From positions 1-12,941 of the forward strand of contig CAZFUY010000085.1 in assembly GCA_964522445.1 (NCBI GenBank): DNA of 12,941 bases, given 5' to 3'. The notes beneath the pieces are model-generated. The model saw only the letters and a program-made list of their open reading frames with translations, was not told the origin of the DNA and did not search any database. Below are positions 1 through 8,641 of the stretch, piece by piece. The position numbers were made by a program, and so were the translations under genes. How positions within the stretch are numbered: position 1 is the first letter of the stretch; every line of letters starts with the position of its first letter. The DNA is from CAZFUY01 sp964522445 (lineage in GTDB: Bacteria > Pseudomonadota > Gammaproteobacteria > SZUA-229).

Positions 1-1
1 T

Positions 2-340
2 TCTATGGAAGCCAGTACTGCCAACGTGGTGAATGGTGCGAAAATGGCGGAGGATGCGGGTGAAGCATTGATTGAGATTGAGAACGTATCTGATGAATTA
101 GCTGAATTGATTCAGGGTATATCACAATCGGCGAGTCGACAGGCTTCAGTGGCACTGGATGTATCTCATACGATGAATGTTATTCAGGAAATCACACTGC
201 AAACATCCGAAGGTACAGAAGAAACCTCTGCATCGATTGGTAACTTGAGTGAACTTGCGAATGAGCTTCGTAAATCTGTCGCAGGCTTTAAACTGCCGGA
301 CAGTGATGAGCAAGTTGAAACAGTAATTTTAAACGGTTAG
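2..340 (+). CDS. pilJ: PilJ, type IV pilus methyl-accepting chemoreceptor, C-terminal fragment
   Basis: This is the last 112 codons of a gene whose start lies before the window; the frame is already open at base 2 and ends with TAG at 338-340. The fragment is entirely helical, with the Ala/Ser/Glu-rich heptad pattern of the cytoplasmic signalling bundle of a methyl-accepting protein. It ends in the motif NELRKSVAGFKLP, which is typical of PilJ C-termini, followed by a short acidic tail. In known systems PilJ is an inner-membrane receptor that controls the ChpA kinase and so pilus extension and retraction. The directly following chpA supports this identity over a flagellar chemoreceptor. The membrane and sensor parts are not in the window, so nothing can be said about the ligand-binding region. 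The QTSEGTEETSASIG stretch near the end could hold methylation-type Glu residues; this is inference. Confidence 0.88.
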   Translation, partial: SMEASTANVVNGAKMAEDAGEALIEIENVSDELAELIQGISQSASRQASVALDVSHTMNVIQEITLQTSEGTEETSASIGNLSELANELRKSVAGFKLPDSDEQVETVILNG

Positions 341-405
341 GTAGCTTACTTCGTGAGTAATTTAAAGAGCAGTTATTCGATTAGTGCGTTAATTTGGCGA
401 TATAG

Positions 406-3400
406 ATGAAGACAGATGATACCGTTGAATATAATTCATTACGTTGGGTCAAAAAAGAACTTGATCTAATTTTGAATGAAGCACAGATAGCATTGTCTGC
501 TTATATTGAAGACAATGATGAAACTGATCGTTTGAGTGAATGTATAGATCATTTGCATATGGTGCAGGGCACGCTGCAAATGGTTGAACTTTATGGTGCG
601 GCTCAATTAGCAGAAGAAATGGAACAGGTTGCTTCTGCAGTTCTTAATAATAAAATTAAAAAAATAGATGACGCGTATGACGTATTAATGCGATCTATGT
701 TGCAGCTACCTGACTATCTGGAAAGTTTGCAGGCAGGTAATAGAGATGTTCCGATGGTCTTGTTGCCATTGCTTAATGACTTGCGTGCATCACGTAATGC
801 CAGTTTATTATCTGAAAATGTTTTATTTTTCCCCGATATCAATTCACATGAAGGCGAAGTTGAAGCAGAAACAGATATAGAAACAGGACAACTGCTTTCT
901 CTGGCAAAGAAATTACGCCCTCATTATCAAATTGGTTTATTAGGCTGGTTTAAAGGTCAAAAAATTCGTTCCAGTTTAAAGCGCATACTTGCCGTTTTAT
1001 CTGAACTGGAAAAAAACTCAGCAACACAGGCTGCACGACGATTATGGAGTATTAGTGCTGCATTAACTGAAGGTTTAGTTGTAGATGGTTTAGATTCTAA
1101 TATTAGTGTCAAGATGTTGCTTGGGCAGGTTGATAGAAATATTAAGCAACTTATTGATCAGGGCGAAGAAACATTCTCAGAAGAAATTCCCGCAGAGTTA
1201 CTAAAAAATATTTTGTACTATGTTGCACGCGTTGAAAAAGATAGCCAACGTGTGGTGCAGGTAAAAGAAACCTATCGCCTTAGTGATTTGCTTCCTGATG
1301 ATAGTCAGCTTGAAGAGGCACAGGCAGGTTTAGGCGGTTTAAATGCTGAATTACTACAAACGGTTTCTCAGGGTATTCGTGAAGATTTACTTGAAGTTAA
1401 AGATACCTTAGAAATTTTTGTTCATGGCGACACAAGTGATGCCAATAGACTGTCATCTTTGCCTGAGCTGCTCAATAAAATTGCAGATACACTTGCAATG
1501 CTGGGGTTGGGAGGAACAAGAGAACAGGTTCTTTCACAGCGTGAAAAAATCAATGAGTTTATAGGTGGCAAGCTAAAGGCCGTCGATGAAGAGGTTATGG
1601 ATGTTGCCAGTGAGCTGCTTTCAGTAGAAGCACAACTAAATGACTTCATAGCAAACCGTTCTAGAAAGACTGAAAATACAGAAGGGAAGCCAGGCAGAGT
1701 AGGTGATTTAGGTGATATGCCTGAAAGTGAATATCTGGAGGTGCTATCTGCGGTTATACGTGAAGCGCTGCAGGATTTCAGCGATGCACGCCAGGCTATT
1801 CTGAGTTATTTAGAAAACCCAGCAGATAAAGATTTATTAAAATTAGTGTTGAAGCATCTGGGTGAAGTAAGTGGCGCAATGTTCATGTTGCCGATTAAAC
1901 GGTTAGAGCCACAAATTGAAGCCATAAAAAATTATGTTTCAAAAGTGTTGCTTGGTGGTGGTCAAATACCTGACCAGCAGACCCAGGATGACCTTGCTGA
2001 TGTAATAACCAGTGTTGAATATTATCTTGAGGCAATTATAGAAGGTCGTCCTGAGCTAGAAATGTCTTTTGATTCAGGTGAAGCAGCGGCTAAAAAACTG
2101 GAGGACATTTCTTCTTCTTATGAAGATGTTATAGAAGAAGAGGGTGATACTGAAGAAGTGCAAGCGCAGCCTGCGCAGGTAGAAAAGCAAGAAAGCATAA
2201 TTGAAGAAGTTTCTGTAACTGATGAAATAACAGGCAGTGAATCAGAACCTGAAGCTAAAATTGTAGAAGAGCAGATAACAGAAACGTCTACAGATGCAGA
2301 AGAAGTAGATTACCCTGAATACGTTATTTTAGGTGATGATGCCGATGAAGAAATTCTGGAAATTTTTATCGAAGAAGCACTAGAAGAGCTGGCATCACTT
2401 AATGAACACCTGCCTCGTTGGGAAAAGGATGAGCATGACGAAGAATCTCTAATGAGTATCAGACGTTCATTCCATACATTAAAAGGAAGTGGGCGTTTAA
2501 TAGGAGCAGAATTAATAGGTGAGTTTTCATGGCATTTTGAAAACATGCTTAATCGGGTAATTGATAAATCCAGGCCACTTAATCAGGATGTTTTTGATGT
2601 GCTAGGAGAGGCTCTAGGTGTATTGCCTCAGTTAATAGAGCAATTAAAGGGTAATCGAGAGCCTGTAGAAAATGTCTACCAGCTTATGGCAAAGGCAGAA
2701 GCATTGGGAAAGTGGCAAAAGCCAACGGATAAGGCAGAAACAGAAGCAGATATTGATGATTTATCAATAGAAGAAGATACCGATGGGTCAATTGATCCTG
2801 AAACTGAATTGCTGGAAGATTTTGATGAATTATTAATTCAGGAAGAAGAAATAACACTAGATGTTGATGCGTTAGATACAGCAGAATCTGATGAGCCTGC
2901 TGAATTAGAAATAGATGAATCAACGGAAGCTGAATCTGAATTAGTAGAAGAAGATTTAATTCTCGAAATAGATGGAATGTCTGAAGATGAAATTACACTG
3001 GAAGTTAAGAATGATGCAGACTTAGATGAAATTGATTTGTCTGCTGATGATTTTTCTATAGAGGATGAAATTGATGAAGAATCGGAAGATGATTTTGATA
3101 TCGATTTAACTGAGGATCTGGAAGCGCTTCAAATGGCAATATCGCCTGAAGAAGAGGAAGAAATTCAGTTTGATGAAGAGCAGGAAGAGCTAGCCGATGA
3201 AGTTGTTACTGAATTAGATGTAGCAGAAGATAAAATTGATGAACCAGGTGTAATAATAGAAGATGAGCTGGTTGTTGATAAAGAGCAATCGTCTTTTGAT
3301 CCTGGCGCTGAACTTGAAATACATATTGATCCTGTCCTGTTTGGAATCTTTAAAGGCGAATCAGAAACACACTTAAAGTTAATAAATGAGTTGCTTAACA

Positions 3401-6400
3401 GGCACTATCAGGGAGAGGAAAAATTACAGGCCAGTCCTGAATTAATTCGCGCCCTACACACCTTGTTTGGCAGTGCTCGCACAGCCGAAGTTGAAGAAAT
3501 TGCAGAACTGTGTGGTGCGCTTGAAAAATATGCTCGTCTTCAGCAGGAGATGGAGAATACAGAAATTCCAGACGATGGTGCAAAATTGATAGCAGATGTC
3601 TGTCAGGTTGTTGCATCTATGCTGGAAAAACTTGCTGATCCATCAAAACGTTTGCATCCAGATAAAGCATTGTTAGAACGCATTCAGTCTATGGGTAGTG
3701 CGTTAGCAGATTCGAAAATTGCAACTAGTGAAGATGATTCTGCAAAGATTAATGATGAAGAATCACTGGTCTCTTATAGTGAAGTGGACGAAGAGCTGGT
3801 TGATATATTTCTGGAAGAAGCGGAAGAATTACTGGATGGTTGTGAAAATACTTTGCAACGATGGAGCAGTGACAAAAATGATGTAGAAAGTGTAAATGAT
3901 TTACAGCGTTACCTGCATACACTTAAAGGTGGCGCACGCATGGCAGACCTTGCGCCTATTGGTGATTTGACGCATGTGCTGGAATCATTGATTATTGCGG
4001 TAAATGATGGACGAGTTAATTTCTCCAAAGGCCTGTCCAATGTGCTGCATGAATCTATGGATCGTTTGTCAGATATGCTGGCTAAAGTAAAAGTAAGAGA
4101 GCCGGTTTCTTCAGCTGCTGAATTAATAAATCGTTTGGAATCTTTGCGTAGAGGTGAAGGCATTGATTCAAAATCAGAAGAGTCGCCTTCAAGCGATGAA
4201 GAAGATCCTGAGCCTGAGATAAGTGCTGAGCTAGAAAAATCTGAAGAAGATCTTTCGGAATTTGATGTTTCTGATGATAATGTAGATGATGCGGTCTTGC
4301 TGAGAATTGAAGAAGATGCTCAGGACGATACTGATTCAGACCCTACATTTGCTATAGAAATTTCTGAAGAGGCGTTGTCTCTTAAAGATAAAGAAGAGAA
4401 CGACAACGATAGTCCTGAATTAATAATTGAAGATGTTGATGAGATAATTCCTGATGAAGAGCAGGAAGAGGAAGTTGAGCAACTTGTCCCTGAAGAAGAG
4501 ACGGGCCAATTAATAATTGAAGATGTTGTAGAAAAAAAATCCGTAGATTCAAAAGACTCAGGTAAATCTACCTTTGTTTTACCAAAAACAGAAACAATAC
4601 ATGAAAATGAAGAAGTATCCCCTAAAAATATAGCGCATGAACAGGTACGGGTACGTTCAGATTTACTGAATAATTTAGTCAATCATGCGGGAGAGGTGAG
4701 TGTTTATCATGCGCGTATGGGCCAGCAGGTAACTAACTTTTCATTCAACTTAACTGAAATGGATCAAACTGTTATACGTTTGCGTGAACAATTACGTAAG
4801 CTTTCCATTGAAACTGAAGCACAAATCCTGTCTCGTTACGAAAAAGAGTCTGATCAATATGATGAGCATTTTGATCCGCTGGAAATGGATCGCTTTTCTA
4901 CCATGCAGCAAATATCACGAAGTTTGCAGGAAACTGTTGGTGATATTGAAAGTATTAAAGAGATTCTTTCTGAAGATATTCGTGATTCTGAAACATTGTT
5001 ATTGCAGGAATCTCGTGTAAGTACTGAGTTGCAGGAAGGCCTGATGCGAACTCGTATGGTTCATTTTGGTGGGCTAGCTTCACGTTTACGAAGAATTGTA
5101 AGACAAACGGCACGTGAATTAGATAAAGAAGTTGAGCTTGATATTAGCGGTGAAACCAGTGAAGTTGATCGTACTGTTCTGGATCGAATCGTTGCGCCTC
5201 TAGAGCATATGCTGCGTAATGCAGTATCTCATGGCATAGAGTTGCCAACAGATCGTATTGCCGCAGGTAAATCTGAAATTGGTAATATAAATGTAAGTGT
5301 TGATCGTGAAGGTGGTGATGTCATGATCAAAGTAATAGATGATGGTCGTGGTATTGATATAGGGGCGGTCAGAAAGCAGGCAACTGAAAAAGGATTAATT
5401 GATTCAGGCAGTAAGTTGAGTGACCACGATGTTCTTCAATTTATTATGGGTGCAGGTTTTAGTACGGCAGAAAAAGTAACACAAATTTCAGGTCGTGGCG
5501 TTGGCATGGATGTGGTTGATAGTGAAATTAAGCAGTTAGGTGGTGTGCTTGAAATAGATACCATACAGGGTAAAGGAACAACATTTACTATACGCCTGCC
5601 ATTAACACTGGCTATCAATCATGCCTTACTTGTTCATGCTAATGATGATGTTTATGCGGTTCCGCTTAATAGTATTGAAGGTGTTGTGCGTTTATCAGGG
5701 CCTGAGCTACAGGAATTTTATGATAGCGATGATCATACCTATGAGTTCGCAGGAACAACATATGAGTTAAAGCATCTGGGTTATTTATTAACAGGTAATC
5801 AATCGGACTATTCTAACAATACCCAGCTATTTCCAGTTTTGCTGGCGCATGTAGGTGATCAACGAGTTGCATTACATGTTGAGGATTTACTTGGTCGTCG
5901 TGAAATAGTGGTTAAGCCTGTAGGGCCACAAATTAGCACAGTGCGTGGTATATCTGGTGCAACTATTCTAGGTGATGGCCGTGTTGTATTGATTCTGGAA
6001 ATGAATGTTATTGTACTGGGTGAATCGCTGTTTCATGTGGCTACTGAGTCTGAAATAGACCAACCAACGGTGGAAGACATTGTTGAAGAGGCACAGGAAA
6101 TCGTGGTGATGGTTGTCGATGACTCAATTACAATTCGTAAAGTAACTGAACGGATGCTTGCTCGTCATGGCATAAAAGTAGTTACTGCAAAAGATGGAGT
6201 TGATGCTGTTGCGCAATTACAGGATATGAAGCCGGACGTTATGTTGTTAGATATTGAAATGCCACGTATGGATGGATATGAAGTGGCAACGCATGTACGC
6301 AATGATGACCGCCTAAATGATTTACCCATTATTATGATTACTTCACGTACTGGCGATAAACATCGAGATAAAGCTATGGAAATAGGCGTAAATAAATATA

Positions 6401-6459
6401 TGGGTAAGCCATTCCAGGAAGATGAGTTAATGGAAAATATTAATGAGTTAGTAAATTAA
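406..6459 (+). CDS. chpA: ChpA/PilL hybrid sensor histidine kinase of the Pil-Chp system
   Basis: A 2017-residue CheA-type kinase. The N-terminal half (about 1-555) has the ChpA-specific opening, with HMVQGTLQMVELYGAA around His51 resembling a weak HPt site. HPt domains follow: His690 in FHTLKGSGR, His1018 in LHTLFGSAR (Phe where Lys is usual), and His1171 in LHTLKGGAR. Very acidic linkers separate them (about 556-634, 770-965, 1249-1385). The catalytic core has a dimerisation region from about 1405, the N box with Asn1605 (LRNAVSHG), the G1 box DDGRG at 1645-1649 and the G2 box GRGVGMD at 1696-1702. A CheW-like domain spans about 1736-1885. The receiver (about 1899-2015) has acidic pair Asp1905/Asp1906, phosphoacceptor Asp1949 and Lys2001. 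The start is firm on homology: the N-terminus matches the family and an in-frame TAG lies directly before the ATG. No good Shine-Dalgarno is visible. It is shorter than the roughly 2470-residue P. aeruginosa ChpA, with fewer HPt units. Confidence 0.95.
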   Translation: MKTDDTVEYNSLRWVKKELDLILNEAQIALSAYIEDNDETDRLSECIDHLHMVQGTLQMVELYGAAQLAEEMEQVASAVLNNKIKKIDDAYDVLMRSMLQLPDYLESLQAGNRDVPMVLLPLLNDLRASRNASLLSENVLFFPDINSHEGEVEAETDIETGQLLSLAKKLRPHYQIGLLGWFKGQKIRSSLKRILAVLSELEKNSATQAARRLWSISAALTEGLVVDGLDSNISVKMLLGQVDRNIKQLIDQGEETFSEEIPAELLKNILYYVARVEKDSQRVVQVKETYRLSDLLPDDSQLEEAQAGLGGLNAELLQTVSQGIREDLLEVKDTLEIFVHGDTSDANRLSSLPELLNKIADTLAMLGLGGTREQVLSQREKINEFIGGKLKAVDEEVMDVASELLSVEAQLNDFIANRSRKTENTEGKPGRVGDLGDMPESEYLEVLSAVIREALQDFSDARQAILSYLENPADKDLLKLVLKHLGEVSGAMFMLPIKRLEPQIEAIKNYVSKVLLGGGQIPDQQTQDDLADVITSVEYYLEAIIEGRPELEMSFDSGEAAAKKLEDISSSYEDVIEEEGDTEEVQAQPAQVEKQESIIEEVSVTDEITGSESEPEAKIVEEQITETSTDAEEVDYPEYVILGDDADEEILEIFIEEALEELASLNEHLPRWEKDEHDEESLMSIRRSFHTLKGSGRLIGAELIGEFSWHFENMLNRVIDKSRPLNQDVFDVLGEALGVLPQLIEQLKGNREPVENVYQLMAKAEALGKWQKPTDKAETEADIDDLSIEEDTDGSIDPETELLEDFDELLIQEEEITLDVDALDTAESDEPAELEIDESTEAESELVEEDLILEIDGMSEDEITLEVKNDADLDEIDLSADDFSIEDEIDEESEDDFDIDLTEDLEALQMAISPEEEEEIQFDEEQEELADEVVTELDVAEDKIDEPGVIIEDELVVDKEQSSFDPGAELEIHIDPVLFGIFKGESETHLKLINELLNRHYQGEEKLQASPELIRALHTLFGSARTAEVEEIAELCGALEKYARLQQEMENTEIPDDGAKLIADVCQVVASMLEKLADPSKRLHPDKALLERIQSMGSALADSKIATSEDDSAKINDEESLVSYSEVDEELVDIFLEEAEELLDGCENTLQRWSSDKNDVESVNDLQRYLHTLKGGARMADLAPIGDLTHVLESLIIAVNDGRVNFSKGLSNVLHESMDRLSDMLAKVKVREPVSSAAELINRLESLRRGEGIDSKSEESPSSDEEDPEPEISAELEKSEEDLSEFDVSDDNVDDAVLLRIEEDAQDDTDSDPTFAIEISEEALSLKDKEENDNDSPELIIEDVDEIIPDEEQEEEVEQLVPEEETGQLIIEDVVEKKSVDSKDSGKSTFVLPKTETIHENEEVSPKNIAHEQVRVRSDLLNNLVNHAGEVSVYHARMGQQVTNFSFNLTEMDQTVIRLREQLRKLSIETEAQILSRYEKESDQYDEHFDPLEMDRFSTMQQISRSLQETVGDIESIKEILSEDIRDSETLLLQESRVSTELQEGLMRTRMVHFGGLASRLRRIVRQTARELDKEVELDISGETSEVDRTVLDRIVAPLEHMLRNAVSHGIELPTDRIAAGKSEIGNINVSVDREGGDVMIKVIDDGRGIDIGAVRKQATEKGLIDSGSKLSDHDVLQFIMGAGFSTAEKVTQISGRGVGMDVVDSEIKQLGGVLEIDTIQGKGTTFTIRLPLTLAINHALLVHANDDVYAVPLNSIEGVVRLSGPELQEFYDSDDHTYEFAGTTYELKHLGYLLTGNQSDYSNNTQLFPVLLAHVGDQRVALHVEDLLGRREIVVKPVGPQISTVRGISGATILGDGRVVLILEMNVIVLGESLFHVATESEIDQPTVEDIVEEAQEIVVMVVDDSITIRKVTERMLARHGIKVVTAKDGVDAVAQLQDMKPDVMLLDIEMPRMDGYEVATHVRNDDRLNDLPIIMITSRTGDKHRDKAMEIGVNKYMGKPFQEDELMENINELVN

Positions 6460-6920
6460 TGACAGAGTTATCCGAACAGGTAAAGTGTGTATTGCTGGCA
6501 GTTAATAATGATCTGTTAGTTCTGCCTAATGCCGCCATTGCAGAAATAGTACCTATAAGAAATATTATTAACGTAGCCAATAAACCAGACTGGATGCTGG
6601 GCTACCTGGACTGGCGTGGCAACTCTGTACCACTGATTTCTTTTGAGTCGTTGGGTGGTGTGCGTATGCCAAGTCTGGCAAGTGGTGATGTTAAAGCTGC
6701 TGTAATGTATTCTGTAAGCGACGATAAATTATTTCCATTTATGTCTATTCTGGTGCAGGGTGCGCCTAAAGTTATAAATGTTGATGCTGCAAGTGTTATT
6801 GCAAATAAAGAACAGGTCAGTCATCCTGCTGTAGAGCAGAAGGTAATGTTACTTGAGCATGATGCCAGTATTGTTGATTTAGAAAAGCTGGAACAAGTTA
6901 TTAAGCACATCATGAGTTAA
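6459..6920 (+). CDS. chpC: ChpC-like CheW-domain adaptor protein
   Basis: A 153-residue single-domain CheW-like protein. Its start overlaps the chpA stop as TAATG, sharing one base, so translation is probably coupled to chpA. The early part reads VLLAVNNDLLVLPNAAIAEIVPI, then PDWMLGYLDWRGNSVPLISFE, the ChpC-type version of the CheW fold in which the adaptor binds receptor tips and the kinase's own CheW-like domain. ChpC is reported to link additional receptors to the Chp kinase; that role here is inferred from family and position. No membrane segment or signal peptide is seen. The gene ends 12 bases from the end of the convergent rsmE, with no clear terminator hairpin between them. The symbol rests on the combination of short length, sequence style and place behind chpA; PilI is the alternative CheW protein, but it normally lies before pilJ. 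Confidence 0.8.
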   Translation: MTELSEQVKCVLLAVNNDLLVLPNAAIAEIVPIRNIINVANKPDWMLGYLDWRGNSVPLISFESLGGVRMPSLASGDVKAAVMYSVSDDKLFPFMSILVQGAPKVINVDAASVIANKEQVSHPAVEQKVMLLEHDASIVDLEKLEQVIKHIMS

Positions 6921-6932
6921 GCTTTCTTAAAT

Positions 6933-7658
6933 TTAAAAATCACCCCATAAAATTTGTAATGCAGCTATTGATGCTAAAGCGGCTGTTTCGGTTCTTAATA
7001 TTCTTGAGCCTAGTTGCACGCCATTAAACTGCTTTTCTTTTGCTAATAAAAGCTCCTCCTGAGTTAAGCCTCCTTCTGGGCCAATTAATAAAATAACTTC
7101 ATCTGTTTTGGGCTTATGAGAATTGAGTTTATTTTCTGATGTGGGATCAAGAGTTAGTTTGAGGCCGGGAATATCTTTATTAATAAAATCACCAAGTTTA
7201 AGTGGGGGCAATAGTTCGGGAATAATGTTTCGTCCACATTGCTCACATGCGCTGATAATTATTTTCTGCCAGTGGTTTAGTTTTTTTTCAATTCTATCGG
7301 CTTTTAAGTTAACAACAGTACGTTGGCAAATAACAGGGGCTATTTTATTTACCCCAAGTTCAACGGCTTTCTGGATGCTGATATCCATGTGGTCGCCCTT
7401 GGAAATGCCCTGTAATAAGGTGATTTTAAGTTGTGACTCATTGTCGGTTTTTATTTGTTTTTGTATTTCAGAAAAAACTTTCTTTCCCTGAATATTTAAT
7501 TGTGCGATGTATTCAAAACCATCGCCATTAAATAAAATAATGGAGTCGGATGTTTTGTGTCGCAGTACGCGTACCAGATGGTGGGATGCCGCTTTATCTA
7601 ATTCTATGATGTTTTTATTTGCAAGTTCGGTGTTTTGATAAATGCGGGGTGATTTCAT
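6933..7658 (-). CDS. rsmE: RsmE, 16S rRNA m3U1498 methyltransferase
   Basis: A 241-residue SPOUT-class methyltransferase, close to the usual length. It transfers the methyl of SAM to N3 of U1498 in 16S rRNA and releases SAH. The N-terminus has the PUA-like part (HHLVRVLRHK, LFNGDGFEY). The trefoil-knot SAM site is seen as LLIGPEGGLTQEE (Gly193 to Gly197) and LGSRILRTETAAL (about 216-228), both diagnostic. It is last in the metK-ahcY-metF-rsmE row and starts 26 bases after the metF stop. That gap is almost pure A/T and includes an 8-bp A/T palindrome at 7675-7692. No Shine-Dalgarno is seen, so translation may rely on the A/T-rich leader or on coupling to metF. Its placement with the genes that make SAM and remove SAH fits its chemistry, though the link may be only transcriptional. 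Confidence 0.95.
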   Translation of the reverse strand: MKSPRIYQNTELANKNIIELDKAASHHLVRVLRHKTSDSIILFNGDGFEYIAQLNIQGKKVFSEIQKQIKTDNESQLKITLLQGISKGDHMDISIQKAVELGVNKIAPVICQRTVVNLKADRIEKKLNHWQKIIISACEQCGRNIIPELLPPLKLGDFINKDIPGLKLTLDPTSENKLNSHKPKTDEVILLIGPEGGLTQEELLLAKEKQFNGVQLGSRILRTETAALASIAALQILWGDF

Positions 7659-7684
7659 AAAGTTTTTTTAATAGATTTATAAAA

Positions 7685-8533
7685 TTATAAATTTAGATTT
7701 TTATAAATTTTCAAAGTTGCTTCTGCCTGATTTAATGTGTAAAAATGCAGACCGGGTGCGCCAGCATTTATTAGTTTCTGACACATTTCAGTAACCACAT
7801 CAGCGCCCAGTTCTTTTATTGATTCTATATCATCGCCTAAAGCTTCAAGCCGTTTGTAAAGCCAGCGAGGTATTTCTGCTCCACACATATTAGAGAAGCG
7901 AGCAAGATTGGTGAAGTTAGTTATTGGCATAATGCCAGGTATTATTGGGATGCTGATATTTAGTTTTTCGCAGCTATCAATAAATCGAAAATAGGCATCT
8001 GCGTTATAAAAATATTGTGTAATAGCTGTTGTTGCGCCTGCATCAACTTTGCGTTTGAAGTTTTGTAAATCTATTTCAGCATTTTTAGCCTGAGGGTGAA
8101 ACTCTGGATAGGCGGCAACCTCAAGGTCAAAATGATCGCCTGTTTCCTGCCGGATAAAGCTGATTAGTTCATTTGCGTATGAAAATTCACCTGTGGATGT
8201 GCCATCAGGAATGTCACCGCGTAATGCCACAATACGATGTATGTCCTGTTCAATATAATTATTAAGAATATTTAAGATCTGTTTCTTTGTAGAGCCTATG
8301 CAGGTTAAATGAGGCGCAACTGCTGTGCCGGAAGCCTGTTTTATCTGTTTAACTGCTTCAAATGTTTTTTCCTGCTCAGATCCGCCTGCACCATAAGTCA
8401 CTGAAAAAAACTCGGGGTTCATTTCCTTTTTTAATTTCAGACTGCTATTGCGCAGGTTTTCCATTCCCCTGTCTGTTTTAGGTGGAAAGAATTCGCAGCT
8501 AAATATTTGTGAGAATTTTTTTTGTGATTGCAT
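7685..8533 (-). CDS. metF: MetF, 5,10-methylenetetrahydrofolate reductase
   Basis: A 282-residue FAD enzyme that reduces 5,10-methylene-THF to 5-methyl-THF, the methyl donor for remaking methionine from homocysteine. The N-terminal strand CEFFPP carries the catalytic Glu (Glu14 here, matching Glu28 of E. coli MetF). Other family marks are FFSVTYGAGGS (about 42-52), PHLTCIG, VALRGDIP for FAD/folate binding, and IIPGIMPI. The protein lacks about 14 residues found before this point in E. coli MetF but is otherwise complete. It follows ahcY, whose product homocysteine is the acceptor in the next step, although no methionine synthase gene (metH or metE) is in the window. The start has no recognisable Shine-Dalgarno, and a long hairpin (8564-8630) stands about 30 bases upstream in the ahcY-metF gap. 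Confidence 0.96.
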   Translation of the reverse strand: MQSQKKFSQIFSCEFFPPKTDRGMENLRNSSLKLKKEMNPEFFSVTYGAGGSEQEKTFEAVKQIKQASGTAVAPHLTCIGSTKKQILNILNNYIEQDIHRIVALRGDIPDGTSTGEFSYANELISFIRQETGDHFDLEVAAYPEFHPQAKNAEIDLQNFKRKVDAGATTAITQYFYNADAYFRFIDSCEKLNISIPIIPGIMPITNFTNLARFSNMCGAEIPRWLYKRLEALGDDIESIKELGADVVTEMCQKLINAGAPGLHFYTLNQAEATLKIYKNLNL

Positions 8534-8563
8534 GGTGTTTGTTGCCAGAATTTATTTTTATGT

Positions 8564-8630
8564 AGAGCCACTGAGGCCCAGAGGTGTGCAAAGTTATTTA
8601 CTTAACTAACTTTGCGGCCTCTGGGGCTCT
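8564..8630 (-). other. Long imperfect hairpin between ahcY and metF
   Basis: The 108-base gap between the ahcY stop and the metF start holds a long inverted repeat. Innermost, GCAAAGTTA (8588-8596) pairs with TAACTTTGC (8607-8615). Outside that, CCAGAGG (8578-8584) pairs with CCTCTGG (8618-8624), and AGAGCC (8564-8569) pairs with GGCTCT (8625-8630), leaving an 8-base bulge on one side that can also pair in another register. No T-run follows in either direction, so it is not a textbook intrinsic terminator. It lacks the SAH-aptamer core seen elsewhere in the window. Possible roles are mRNA processing or protection between ahcY and metF, a leaky terminator, control of metF translation, or a decayed mobile hairpin repeat. 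Confidence 0.6.
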
Positions 8631-8641
8631 GTGTCTATTCT

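Noticed and set aside
341..405. A small gene or a promoter between pilJ and chpA
   Set aside because: The 65 bases hold a GTG in a different frame with an early stop and no convincing promoter boxes.
4320..4682. Antisense open frames opposite chpA, including a Ser-rich one of 120 codons
   Set aside because: They mirror the Glu/Asp codons (GAA, GAT) of the acidic linkers, which read as Ser, Phe and Ile on the other strand; no start signals or family features.
6921..6932. Bidirectional terminator between chpC and rsmE
   Set aside because: Only a short A/T palindrome (TTAAATTTAA) is present; no GC stem with a T-run.
7123..7491. 122-codon plus-strand frame opposite rsmE
   Set aside because: It lies wholly over the conserved SPOUT methyltransferase frame and has no features of its own.
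8564..8630. A third SAH aptamer or an intrinsic terminator before metF
   Set aside because: The hairpin lacks every SAH core block, and no T-run follows on either strand.
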